From Methanobacteriota archaeon (GTDB lineage: Archaea > Methanobacteriota > Methanobacteria > Methanobacteriales > Methanobacteriaceae): DNA of 51,318 bases. Below the pieces are notes generated by a model. It ran no database searches. It worked only from the letters and a program-made list of their open reading frames with translations, and was not told where the DNA came from. The translations under genes and the position numbers were made by a program. The stretch is taken from contig JAEYSH010000097.1 in assembly GCA_023434825.1 (NCBI GenBank), positions 1 through 51,318 on the forward strand. The letters run 5' to 3'. This document shows positions 20,400 to 28,382 of the stretch, piece by piece; within the stretch, counting starts at the first letter, position 1; every line of letters starts with the position of its first letter.

Positions 20400-20539
20400 A
20401 AAGCAGTTTAGCGTTTCGAAGAAGAGCCATAATGGCTCCCCTACTATATAAACAATTATTATTTTTGTTATTTATAGTTAAGGGTAGCCTTGGCCTTCAA
20501 AAAAAAACTGCTTTATTAAAAAGATAGGAGGCCAAACAT
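20400..20539 (+). promoter_or_regulatory. Structured leader that can mask the Shine-Dalgarno sequence
   Basis: An outer 10-bp stem (AAAGCAGTTT 20400-20409 with AAACTGCTTT 20505-20514) encloses two hairpins: the 15-bp palindrome GAGCCATAATGGCTC (20424-20438) and a long hairpin with CCCT/AGGG, ACTATA/TATAGT and AACAA/TTGTT stems (20439-20484). A segment in its 3' part, TTGGCCTTC at 20490-20498, is complementary over 9 bp (one G-U) to GGAGGCCAA at 20527-20535, which contains the whole Shine-Dalgarno sequence of the gene starting at 20540. That pairing crosses the outer stem, so it forms either a pseudoknot or a switch. Translational control of the downstream pair is the natural reading; the ligand or partner is unknown. 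Confidence 0.6.
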
Positions 20540-20827
20540 ATGGAAAGGAAATATAACACCTACGAAATAGGTAAAATTATCAATAAATTTCATAAAAGAT
20601 ATTCACAATTAAACACCAAAGATATTCCTGAATACACTAAGAACCTAATAAAACTGTTAAAAACAAGAAATATGGCATATTTAGATATTCAAGTAGTAAT
20701 GGCTGCCATTATAACTAAAAAGCAAAAATATATGGATGCACTTGAAATTAAAGATAGTATAGAATATCGTGATTATGCTGGTACTTATCAATTTATTGAA
20801 AAGGTCTATGGGGGAGAAATTATATGA
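20540..20827 (+). CDS. Small hypothetical protein, first gene of the element's replication pair
   Basis: 95 residues, mostly helical and basic (YEIGKIINKFHKRYSQL, NLIKLLKTRN), no family recognised. A helix-turn-helix or replication accessory role is possible but not shown. The Shine-Dalgarno sequence GGAGG at 20527-20531 is well placed and lies inside the SD-masking pairing described for the leader. The stop overlaps the ATG of the ATPase gene by 4 bp (ATGA), so the two are translationally coupled and the leader would control both. Confidence 0.65.
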   Translation: MERKYNTYEIGKIINKFHKRYSQLNTKDIPEYTKNLIKLLKTRNMAYLDIQVVMAAIITKKQKYMDALEIKDSIEYRDYAGTYQFIEKVYGGEII

Positions 20828-22263
20828 ATCTACCTCCAGAAATAGACTCTGAAAATCTTTTAGATGCTGTTGATTATGAAAAAGCAATAAATAATGATTC
20901 TGAAGAAAGTATTCAGATATTAATTGATTTAGGTGAAAAAGAATTTAATAAACTAGATAAATCCTTAGCCCTACAGTTGATAGAAATATTTGAAATATTA
21001 ATGCCTGGAAATGGAGAAATAGCAACCATTTTATGGAGTTCGGCAGTTTTAACTGCTAAAGGTAAACCAAATATGGGAATAATAAAAGGAGATCCAGGTC
21101 AAGGGAAAACGGTGCTAATGGAGTATATATTAGATTTTATCCCAAAAAGACATATCGAAAGAATCAATGATGCAACTGAAGCTTCTTTATTTGATGATAC
21201 TAAACCCATAGATTATTTGGATAAAAAAATTGTATATCTAGGAGATCTTGGAGATAAACGGGGGTTTGAGAAAACATTAGCAGCAAGAAAAGTTTTGAGA
21301 ACACTACAAACTGATGGGGAATATTCCAGAAAAATTTCAGAAAAGCAAAAAGATGAACACGGTGTTCAAAATTGGAAAACTACTCATAAAAAACTAAGTG
21401 GTAAACCTGCAGCATGGTGGACATCAGTTCGTGAAGATGCAGATATGCAAGATCAGGATAGAGCTATTATAGCGACAACAAACCTTGAAAAAGAAGATGA
21501 AATAAAATACATAATTCAACACATGGGAAAAACCAGTAAAACAGATAAAATAATTAAAGAAACGAAAGAAAATTGGATTCCAAAAATCCATGCTATTTTC
21601 GAATATCTTCTATCTTTGGATATTGAAGCTGTTATTCCCTGGAATCTTCAAGATATGGATTATAAATTCAGAGATTTAAATCGTTTAATTTCTTTAAGTG
21701 AAATGATGGCTATAATTAATCTGAATTATAGAAAAATACAGGATGAATTTGTTATAGTTCAAAAAGAAGATATAGAACTTATTGCGAGATTCTTAGATGA
21801 AGGAAAAGGACAACTTCCTAAAACTGTCATAAAACGATTGATTGAGGTATATAATAAATATCCTCCTATGACAAAGTTTACTCGTGATGATGTTGCGGCT
21901 TTATTTCCAGATACATATGATTCAGCTCAAAAAGGTAGAAGTAATGTTTATAGGGATATTTTAAAGCCTGTTCTAGAATCTTTTAATATTCTTATAGATA
22001 AAGGAACTAAGAACGAAATGATTGAAAACTTACTTTTAGTTGAAGAGAAAGATGTTAAGCCTTATGAGTATTATTTTAAGGCGTTAGCGGTAGATAATAA
22101 AAAAAGTAAAGAATTGTTTATAGATAAACTTAATGGTTCATTTTCTTTGGATTTACCACCAATTGATGAAAGAATGTTACAAGAGGAATATGGAATAATT
22201 CTCATGAGTAGAGATGATGAAAAGGATGTAGAAGGATTTGAAAAATTTGAAGATTTGAAGTAA
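20824..22263 (+). CDS. AAA+ ATPase, probable replicon helicase or replication initiator
   Basis: 479 residues. Walker A GDPGQGKT at 89-96; a Walker-B-like strand KKIVYLGDLGD at 134-144, where the second acidic residue is displaced; RAIIATTN near 214 as sensor 1. A winged-helix-like C-terminal part (TKFTRDDVAALFPDTYDS...KGRSNVYRDILKPVLESF) follows. The layout of ATPase plus C-terminal winged helix resembles MCM-like or D5-like helicases of archaeal plasmids and viruses, but sequence similarity is weak. It is the largest gene of the element, overlaps the upstream small gene by 4 bp, and probably drives its replication. Confidence 0.65.
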   Translation: MNLPPEIDSENLLDAVDYEKAINNDSEESIQILIDLGEKEFNKLDKSLALQLIEIFEILMPGNGEIATILWSSAVLTAKGKPNMGIIKGDPGQGKTVLMEYILDFIPKRHIERINDATEASLFDDTKPIDYLDKKIVYLGDLGDKRGFEKTLAARKVLRTLQTDGEYSRKISEKQKDEHGVQNWKTTHKKLSGKPAAWWTSVREDADMQDQDRAIIATTNLEKEDEIKYIIQHMGKTSKTDKIIKETKENWIPKIHAIFEYLLSLDIEAVIPWNLQDMDYKFRDLNRLISLSEMMAIINLNYRKIQDEFVIVQKEDIELIARFLDEGKGQLPKTVIKRLIEVYNKYPPMTKFTRDDVAALFPDTYDSAQKGRSNVYRDILKPVLESFNILIDKGTKNEMIENLLLVEEKDVKPYEYYFKALAVDNKKSKELFIDKLNGSFSLDLPPIDERMLQEEYGIILMSRDDEKDVEGFEKFEDLK

Positions 22264-22528
22264 AAAAATCAATAAATCAATAAAATCAAAAGATGATATA
22301 TGTAAGATTATTATTAATTTGTGATAGAAATATTACTTATATACATCTAAAACTCTGATTTTAAGATTTACTGATTTTAAACTTTTAATTTAAAATTATT
22401 TTTACAACAGTATATTTTTTCTATAGTGATAACTTAAGTTACCCTTATTTTATTATTTTGAGTTTTCAAATATTGGATGGATTGTTACTGTTAAACCAAA
22501 AAGACTATAAAATGAACGATAAAGTTTT
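22264..22528 (+). promoter_or_regulatory. Intergenic region with perfect palindrome
   Basis: A 12-bp perfect palindrome TAACTTAAGTTA at 22430-22441 follows a TATA-like TATATTTTTT (22411-22420), close to where transcription would start. The decamer GATAACTTAA of its left half also occurs at 20385-20394, before the structured leader. It could be an operator. AATCAATAA direct repeats at 22268-22286 were also seen. Confidence 0.35.
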
Positions 22529-22735
22529 ATGCAAATATTCAAAATAAAGAGAATTGGTAAATTGAAAAGTAAAGATTCATTTAATATGGAATTAACCGAG
22601 CTATTAACTAATTTACTTAAAAATAAGGGAATCGATGATTTAAAGCCTGAAACTGTTGGATTATTAACTAAAAATATTGAAGACGCACTATATAATTGTT
22701 TACTTAAAGCTGATCAATATGCAGTGAAGGAATGA
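22529..22735 (+). CDS. Small hypothetical protein
   Basis: Up to 68 residues from ATG 22529; an internal Met at residue 20 (MELTELLTNLLKNKGIDDLK) may be the real start. The body is amphipathic-helical, with no family recognised. It is followed by another small gene 6 bp downstream. Part of the integrated element. Confidence 0.45.
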   Translation: MQIFKIKRIGKLKSKDSFNMELTELLTNLLKNKGIDDLKPETVGLLTKNIEDALYNCLLKADQYAVKE

Positions 22736-22741
22736 AGAGAA

Positions 22742-23035
22742 TTGGGAGTAATTAAGGATATAGACTTGTGGAACGCTATAACATATTATAATCAAAATGC
22801 TAATGAAGTTAATAGTAAAATAAAACGTTATAAGCTTAAAGAAGGCACTATATACAATAAAACTGATATGAATAATATTTTGAAATATTTTAAACAGCTA
22901 AATAATAATTATTCAATTTATTTTATTATACTTGAATATCATTCAACAATTGAAAAACTTTTGACCTTGGAGGAGTTAAAAGAGCTAATCCACGACTTCG
23001 ATAGAATTGAAAATGATCTTAATTTGATTAAATAG
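22742..23035 (+). CDS. Small hypothetical helical protein
   Basis: 97 residues from TTG 22742, almost entirely helical (NAITYYNQNANEVNSKIKRYKLKEG, then KLLTLEELKELIHDFDRIENDLNLI), no recognised domain. It lies 6 bp after the previous small gene, probably in one transcript. A start at TTG is inferred because no ATG occurs in frame nearby. Confidence 0.45.
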   Translation: MGVIKDIDLWNAITYYNQNANEVNSKIKRYKLKEGTIYNKTDMNNILKYFKQLNNNYSIYFIILEYHSTIEKLLTLEELKELIHDFDRIENDLNLIK

Positions 23036-23050
23036 TGAGAGTAGTATTAC

Positions 23051-23251
23051 ATGACAAGGACATGAAACAAAAATAACAAAAGCCAATACTTCAGGAAAGT
23101 CTTTTAGAACTACAGTTCCTTCAAGTTATGAAAGAATTTGACAGAAGGAGATAAATTACATTGGTTCCTGGAGATAAAAGATAATGAATTAGTTATGGTA
23201 GTTAAGCCTATTAAAAAGAAGAAAAATAAAATTAGCTACTTTTTTTCATAG
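23051..23251 (+). pseudogene. Frameshifted AbrB/SpoVT-type DNA-binding protein
   Basis: Pieces in different frames add up to an AbrB-type swapped-hairpin protein: ITKANTSGKSFRTTVPSSY in one frame, then after a shift a KEFD-like piece and an EGD-type turn, and finally LHWFLEIKDNELVMVVKP with a lysine-rich tail ending at 23251. At least two indels are needed, plus one near the start, where ATG 23051 is out of frame with the body. Such proteins are usually antitoxins or transition regulators. The 3' end overlaps the integrase tail by 20 bp. Confidence 0.75.
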
Positions 23252-24404
23252 TACTAACTTTATCATGATATTCAGGATCTAAATTAAGTTTCTCATATAA
23301 CACCTGACGCTTTTCTAGATCTTCAATCTTCTTTAAAAGTCTATCATAACCATCAGTAGTTACTTCTCTTAAAATAACATTTTCAATACTTAAATCTTCA
23401 ACTACTGTTTTATATTGCTCTTTCAAAGACTCAATATCAGCTTTAAAATAAGCTTCAGTTACAGGGTCCACCCTATGACCAAGAAGCCAATGAGTTGTTA
23501 ATTCAGGTATCTTATTTTTATGCAGAGTAGAAGCAAAATACTTCCTAAGCTTATGACTAGTAAAAAACCTATGTTTACCTACATATCCAAATTCGCAACG
23601 ATCATTTAGCCCTTTAAAGTAAGAAACTAGTGTACTTGTTGATATTTGTTTTCCCTTTGATTCAAAAAGCCAATCATCAACTGATTTTACGGGCCGATTT
23701 TGTAGGATTCTATCTGTTAGATAATGTAGTATCATTTGAATACTTTCGGGCGAGGAAAATGTTATATAACCGTAACTAGTTTTATATCGTTGTATCTGCC
23801 ATGTACCAATTAAATCATCTTTATTCTCTTCCAATTTTTGACTTATATGATATACATCAAATACTTCATTAGTTGCAGGTTTATAATAATCAGAAATAGA
23901 GTTAATGAAATCTCGATAAGTTAAATTTAAAATTTCAGATTGACCCATACCTGAACTGCTCATTAACAAAATAATAGATTTATATTTAAGATTACAGTGT
24001 TCTAATAGCTTCAATATGTGTTCTCTAGTTACAATATCACTAGTTGTAATTAATTTAGAGTTGGTATTTGTTTTTATTTTAATTCTAGGTGTTTCTATGT
24101 CAAATTCACGATAAAATGAGATTATAGTGGACATCACTGCACTAATATAATTTTCTGATTTATTGTTGTCTTTAAGGAACATGAGAAAATCAGTTAAATA
24201 TCGTTTTATATTCCTTTTTTTCATTCTGATATTACTATCTTCTTGGTCTTCAGCTTCTTCTATGATTTCGGTTGGAGTTTTGTTTAAATAATTGCAGTAT
24301 GCATTTATTCTTAACAAATATTCTTTAGTTGTTGATTCTCTTAATCTTCGTGTAGTTAGAAAGTCTATGACATGATGATCTTCTTTTATATCTTCTATTG
24401 TCAT
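23232..24404 (-). CDS. Tyrosine recombinase / integrase
   Basis: About 390 residues from ATG 24404 (a longer frame opens at 24518). The N-terminal SAM-like core-binding domain reads VIDFLTTRRLRESTTKEYLLRINAYCNYL. The catalytic domain has SGMGQSEILNLTYRDF at the box I position, then SHKLRKYFAST (H-x-x-R), HWLLGHR and a C-terminal Tyr in TEAYFKAD. The box I Arg normally found in G-L/M-R-x-S-E is Gly-Gln here, so one catalytic Arg is not where expected. No Shine-Dalgarno sequence precedes 24404; a TATA-like TTTTTATG about 30 bp upstream suggests a leaderless transcript. It should catalyse integration of the 19.6-24.5 kb element. Confidence 0.85.
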   Translation of the reverse strand: MTIEDIKEDHHVIDFLTTRRLRESTTKEYLLRINAYCNYLNKTPTEIIEEAEDQEDSNIRMKKRNIKRYLTDFLMFLKDNNKSENYISAVMSTIISFYREFDIETPRIKIKTNTNSKLITTSDIVTREHILKLLEHCNLKYKSIILLMSSSGMGQSEILNLTYRDFINSISDYYKPATNEVFDVYHISQKLEENKDDLIGTWQIQRYKTSYGYITFSSPESIQMILHYLTDRILQNRPVKSVDDWLFESKGKQISTSTLVSYFKGLNDRCEFGYVGKHRFFTSHKLRKYFASTLHKNKIPELTTHWLLGHRVDPVTEAYFKADIESLKEQYKTVVEDLSIENVILREVTTDGYDRLLKKIEDLEKRQVLYEKLNLDPEYHDKVSTMKKSS

Positions 24405-24599
24405 GTTTATTGTATATGGCAAAATAAGCATAAAAAGGTGGATTTTTCTTAAACAATTATAGCTATTGTTATGTTCTGTAAAATAAGTCTCTACATTGAA
24501 CAATATAAGAGTTTTCAATCTTGTAGTAAATAACTTTTATGCTTTAGTTTTCTGTTTAAAAATATTATTAAAAATAGAATAAAAATTATACGAAAAAAA

Positions 24600-25058
24600 T
24601 TACTTTTGAATGGATCCAATTAGTGTCGCATCTATTATACAATCAAAATTTACTTTATCAAGCCAGCCAGCTTCTTTAAACATTCCCATAAAAGAAATTC
24701 CAATTAGTTTCCCATCTTTTTTTAGAATTTTTTCAACCATTTTATTTATATCCTCAGTTTTAACGTTGGCTTTGGGCATACTTAACCCACCAAGAATTAC
24801 AACAACATCTGCAGCAGGATCAGCAAGTTCAGATAATTGCATTCCTTGAGGGGTCATTTCAATTTTCCTGGCACTTTCAATATCAGTCATTGTGATAAAA
24901 ATTGATTCTTTGTCACGAATAACGTATCCAAAAAGCTCTGCAAGGGGAGTACATACTCCTGGAACGCCTGCAAATGTTACCTTTTTTGCATCGCCCACTT
25001 CTTCTTTAAATGCCATAAGGTTTCCATTCATTCCCTTAAATTCCTTTATTTTTTCCAT
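24600..25058 (-). CDS. DUF2124 family protein
   Basis: 152 residues with a Rossmann-like pattern: KVTFAGVPGVCTPLAELFGYV, DVVVILGGLSMPKANV, GKLIGISFMGMFKEAGW. This matches my memory of DUF2124, a family largely confined to methanogens, function unknown. It is the first ordinary chromosomal gene right of the integrated element. Divergent from the MBL gene, about 85 bp apart. Confidence 0.6.
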   Translation of the reverse strand: MEKIKEFKGMNGNLMAFKEEVGDAKKVTFAGVPGVCTPLAELFGYVIRDKESIFITMTDIESARKIEMTPQGMQLSELADPAADVVVILGGLSMPKANVKTEDINKMVEKILKKDGKLIGISFMGMFKEAGWLDKVNFDCIIDATLIGSIQK

Positions 25059-25142
25059 AATATCACATCTAATAACTAATTTAGAGTGAATTATAATAAA
25101 TTTTATTATTTTAAATTGTATAAGATTAATAAGTGAAAAAAA

Positions 25143-25982
25143 ATGAGAATAAAAGTCCTTTTGGAAAATACTAAACTTGAAAATTCTAACTTATGCATTG
25201 AACATGGCCTCTCATTTCTCATTAAAAAAGGTAATAAAAGAATTCTTTTTGACACTGGGGGACCTAATGGATGTGCAATTCAAAATGCTGCTTTATTAAA
25301 TGAGGATTTATCTAAAATAGATGCAGTAGTTTTATCTCATGGACACAATGATCATACTGGTGGACTTTTAAAATTTTTTGAATTAAATGGTAATGCACCA
25401 GTATATCTTAAAAAAGAGGCATTAAATCCTTTTTATTCAAATAGGTCGTCTAATATAAAATTCATAGGTTCTGATAATAAAATAGCTGAAATTTATTTTG
25501 ATAGATTAAAATTCGTAGATAATATATTAGAGATTATTCCAGATGTTTTTATAGTTCCAAATATACATAAAAAGTTTCCAGTGCCTTCAAGTAATAGTTA
25601 TCTTTTACGAGAGGATGAAAATGGTATTTTAAAGGACAATTTCGGCCATGAACTTTTCATAATTATTAAAGGAGTAAAATTAACCATTCTTTCTGGTTGT
25701 GCCCATAATGGCATTAAAAATATCATCAGTACATCTAAAGAAATATTCCCTGATTTGATGATAAAAACAATCAGCGGAGGGCTTCATCTTCAAGCAGGCA
25801 GTTCTGACTCTTTAAAAGCCACTGATGAAGAAATTTATGATATTGCTCAATATTTATTGAATGAAAATGTTGAGAAAGTATTTACAGGACATTGTACGGG
25901 AGATAAAGCATTTAATATGCTGAAATCTGCCTTAAAAGATAAAATTGAGAGAATTTATAGTGGAATGGAAATTTCTCTTTGA
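25143..25982 (+). CDS. MBL-fold metallo-hydrolase (COG1237 type)
   Basis: 279 residues. The metal-binding signature is SHGHNDHTGG (H-x-H-x-D-H) near residue 65, preceded by ILFDTGG, with further ligands in LSGCAHNGI near 187, ISGGLHL, and a C-terminal GHCTG. The arrangement is that of the 7,8-dihydropterin-6-methyl-4-(beta-D-ribofuranosyl)aminobenzene-5'-phosphate synthase-like group, linked by annotation to tetrahydromethanopterin-type pterin chemistry. The exact reaction cannot be read from sequence. Looks intact. Confidence 0.75.
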   Translation: MRIKVLLENTKLENSNLCIEHGLSFLIKKGNKRILFDTGGPNGCAIQNAALLNEDLSKIDAVVLSHGHNDHTGGLLKFFELNGNAPVYLKKEALNPFYSNRSSNIKFIGSDNKIAEIYFDRLKFVDNILEIIPDVFIVPNIHKKFPVPSSNSYLLREDENGILKDNFGHELFIIIKGVKLTILSGCAHNGIKNIISTSKEIFPDLMIKTISGGLHLQAGSSDSLKATDEEIYDIAQYLLNENVEKVFTGHCTGDKAFNMLKSALKDKIERIYSGMEISL

Positions 25983-26004
25983 TTTAAAAATAATAAGAAA
26001 AGAT

Positions 26005-26097
26005 CTAATTATTCTTTTTTAATGGATCATTAATGAGTGCATAGGCTATAAATCCTATGAAAATTACTGCTATAATTATTTTATATGTTTCTATCAT
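26005..26097 (-). CDS. 30-residue single-span membrane peptide downstream of atwA
   Basis: ATG 26097 preceded by a perfect GAGGAG Shine-Dalgarno sequence (6-nt spacing) opens MIETYKIIIAVIFIGFIAYA, continuing to a basic end LKKNN and TAG. It is one transmembrane helix with a short charged tail. It lies 33 bp after the atwA stop on the same strand, before a T-rich tract, so it is probably the last gene of the atwA transcript. No family recognised. The Shine-Dalgarno sequence and the clean hydrophobic profile argue that it is translated. Confidence 0.6.
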   Translation of the reverse strand: MIETYKIIIAVIFIGFIAYALINDPLKKNN

Positions 26098-26130
26098 TAT
26101 TTACTCCTCTAAAATAAAAATAAAAGAATA

Positions 26131-27726
26131 TTATTCTTTTTTAAACATTTTCTTTTTCTCTTTTGGAGTTAAATCATCAACGATATCTTGAGGTAAACCT
26201 GTTTTAAGGAGTTTGCCCCCTCTCATGAGTGATGCTCTGTCACATACATCAAGCACGAAGTCCATATCATGAGAAATTATCAGGAAAGTTTGATTAAGCT
26301 CTTCACGTGCTTTTTGTATGGAATCGGTCACCTGAACTCTTGTTATTGGATCCATTGTACCTGTTGGCTCATCAAGGATTACAACATTGGGCTCTTTAAT
26401 TAAAACCTGGGCTAAAGCAACTCTATGACGCTCTCCACCACTTAATTCGTCAGGATTTTTGGTTAAAAGGCCCTCTGCATATTCTTCATCAAAACCAACA
26501 GCTTTAAGAACATATAATGCTTTCATTTTGGCAAATTCTGCAGGCAGTTCTAAGCTTATAGCTTCAGTAAGATTTCCTAAGACGTTTCTATGCGGATAAA
26601 GGCTGTATTCCTGGTGTAAAATACCTAAATAAGGTTTAATTCTTCCTCTAAATAGTGGTCCTGGCGTGGTCATGTCAATCCATTCATCACCAAGCTTCAT
26701 ATCTATTTTACCGCTGCTTATATCTGTTAGTCCGTAGAGCGCACGTGAAAGTGTGGTTTTACCTGCACCGCTTAAACCAACTATTCCAAAGATTTCACCT
26801 TCATTTACAGTAAGGCTAACTCCATCTACCGCTTTAACTACTCCTCTTTCGATGGAATAGTAGTGTTTTTTAACCTCTTCTAATTTGATTAGGGGATTAT
26901 CAGTTACGGTGGATTCTCTTTTTTCGGGTAATGGGACACTATCCATGAATTTCTGGACAACAGTCTCAGGATCTCCTTCATGGATTATTTCTCCTTTTTC
27001 AAGCCATATTACATGATCAGAAAGTTTTTTCATGACTTCAGGCCAGTGTGAAGTGATAACCATGGTAGTGCCTTTATTTTTGACACCATCAAGTAATGCT
27101 TGATGTAATAATTCAGCAGTTTGAGGATCTAAAGTACCTGTAGGTTCATCTGCAAGAAAAACCATAGGTTCTTTACCCATTTGCCTTGCAAGTACAACTC
27201 TTTGCTTTTCTCCACCACTTAAATCTCTTGCAATGTGAGTTATCCGGTGGGTCATCTGGGCCATTTCAATAAGATCTATGGCCATATACATACTTTCCTC
27301 TTCTTCGTGGCCTTCAATAGCTTTTAAAACGTTATCAATTACTGTATCATCTTCATAGAGGGCAAAAGTTCTCTGCAACATTATGGAAATTCTCCGCCTT
27401 ATGGCTGCAAAAATTTTCCTATCACAGTTCCAGAAGTCCACTTCTTTAGCCTCAAACTGACTTCCACATGTGCATGTTTCATCAGTCATTGATTGAGGCT
27501 CTACTCTCAGGCATTTAGGGCATAGGGCAATATTATAAATTATCTGACCTTCATCAGGTTCATATTCCTTCATTCCGCGAAGCATATTTATTAAAACTGA
27601 TTTTCCAGAACCGCTTCTTCCAAGGATACCTAAAACTGATCCTTCATTCACTGTCATGCTGACGTCTTTTAAGACATCTATATCATTGAAACTTTTTGTA
27701 ACATTCTTTATTTGGATAAAAGACAT
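26131..27726 (-). CDS. atwA: Methyl-coenzyme M reductase activation component A2 (twin ABC ATPase)
   Basis: 531 residues with two ABC domains. First: LGRSGSGKSVL (Walker A), LSGGEKQRVVLARQ and VFLADEPTGTLDP. Second: VGLSGAGKTTL, LSGGERHRVALAQ and VVILDEPTGTMDP. An insert with Cys pairs (CPKCL, CTCGS) in the first domain is typical of the A2 protein. AtwA uses ATP in the reductive activation of methyl-coenzyme M reductase. It is soluble, not a transporter. Start: ATG 27726 has GGTGA in front; a longer frame from 27774 overlaps the upstream gene. Upstream DUF134 probably shares its operon. Confidence 0.9.
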   Translation of the reverse strand: MSFIQIKNVTKSFNDIDVLKDVSMTVNEGSVLGILGRSGSGKSVLINMLRGMKEYEPDEGQIIYNIALCPKCLRVEPQSMTDETCTCGSQFEAKEVDFWNCDRKIFAAIRRRISIMLQRTFALYEDDTVIDNVLKAIEGHEEEESMYMAIDLIEMAQMTHRITHIARDLSGGEKQRVVLARQMGKEPMVFLADEPTGTLDPQTAELLHQALLDGVKNKGTTMVITSHWPEVMKKLSDHVIWLEKGEIIHEGDPETVVQKFMDSVPLPEKRESTVTDNPLIKLEEVKKHYYSIERGVVKAVDGVSLTVNEGEIFGIVGLSGAGKTTLSRALYGLTDISSGKIDMKLGDEWIDMTTPGPLFRGRIKPYLGILHQEYSLYPHRNVLGNLTEAISLELPAEFAKMKALYVLKAVGFDEEYAEGLLTKNPDELSGGERHRVALAQVLIKEPNVVILDEPTGTMDPITRVQVTDSIQKAREELNQTFLIISHDMDFVLDVCDRASLMRGGKLLKTGLPQDIVDDLTPKEKKKMFKKE

Positions 27727-27743
27727 TAAATCACCTGTCATCG

Positions 27744-28334
27744 TTAATTGGCCCCGCAAAGTGGGGTTTGACATTTAGGGCATATAGTGTTCTTACATGG
27801 AACTGCACGTGTTTTTGGAGATTCATAACCACAGTTTGGACATTTACATGCTTTTGGAGGTCCAAAACCCAAACCTTCCCCTCCAAAAGATCTTCTCTCA
27901 AGTAATTCCTCATCTGTTTCTCTTGAAAGTTCATCATTTGCAGTAACTTCTATATTTTCAGAGCTACATTCGGGACATTTATTGTATTCCTTTTTAGGAT
28001 TACTCCATTCAAATCCGCAAACATCGCATTTGTATTTTTTCTTGTCACTTATGTGCTCTCCCCCTATAATTATTATCATATTTCCTTCAATTAGGGCCTT
28101 AGATATTTTTTTTCTTGCAGAAGTAAGTATACGGTGAAATGTGGGCTGTGATATGCCCATTATTTCTGCTGACTTTTTCTGCTGGACATTATGATAATCT
28201 CGAAGCCTAATTGCTTCAAATTCATCTATAGTAACTTCAATAGGTTCAAGAGAATCTAAGTCATCTGTTTCAGGTTTAAAACAACGTATTTCTGGTTTTC
28301 CTGATATCTTTCTAAATATTCTGGGCCTTGCCAT
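27744..28334 (-). CDS. DUF134 family predicted DNA-binding protein with C-terminal zinc ribbons
   Basis: 196 residues from ATG 28334 (MARPRIFRKI, the usual family start). The DUF134 helix-turn-helix part is FEAIRLRDYHNVQQKKSAEIMGISQPTFHRIL. Then two zinc-ribbon parts follow: CDVCGFEW...CPECSS and CPNCGYESP...CPKCQTPLC. The mRNA may be leaderless: TATA-like TTATATTTT lies about 30 bp upstream and no Shine-Dalgarno sequence is seen. Stops 18 bp before atwA, so it may regulate or accompany it. Members often sit beside NifX/NifB-like genes, as here. Confidence 0.85.
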   Translation of the reverse strand: MARPRIFRKISGKPEIRCFKPETDDLDSLEPIEVTIDEFEAIRLRDYHNVQQKKSAEIMGISQPTFHRILTSARKKISKALIEGNMIIIIGGEHISDKKKYKCDVCGFEWSNPKKEYNKCPECSSENIEVTANDELSRETDEELLERRSFGGEGLGFGPPKACKCPNCGYESPKTRAVPCKNTICPKCQTPLCGAN

Positions 28335-28382
28335 GAAAGAATATATATTCAAAACTAAAATATAAGTATTTTCATTTTTTAA

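Larger units (their letters stand above)
19640..24545. mobile_element. Integrated plasmid- or virus-like element (approximate borders)
   Basis: The segment combines a tyrosine recombinase at its right end, an AAA+ ATPase of replicon type, several very small unknown genes, a degenerate zinc-finger gene, an AbrB-type pseudogene and two highly structured non-coding regions. It sits between a type I R-M operon and ordinary chromosomal genes (DUF2124, MBL, atwA). There is no capsid or conjugation gene, so it resembles a small replicating plasmid or satellite that has integrated and begun to decay. Borders are set by gene content; no attachment repeats were identified. Confidence 0.6.
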
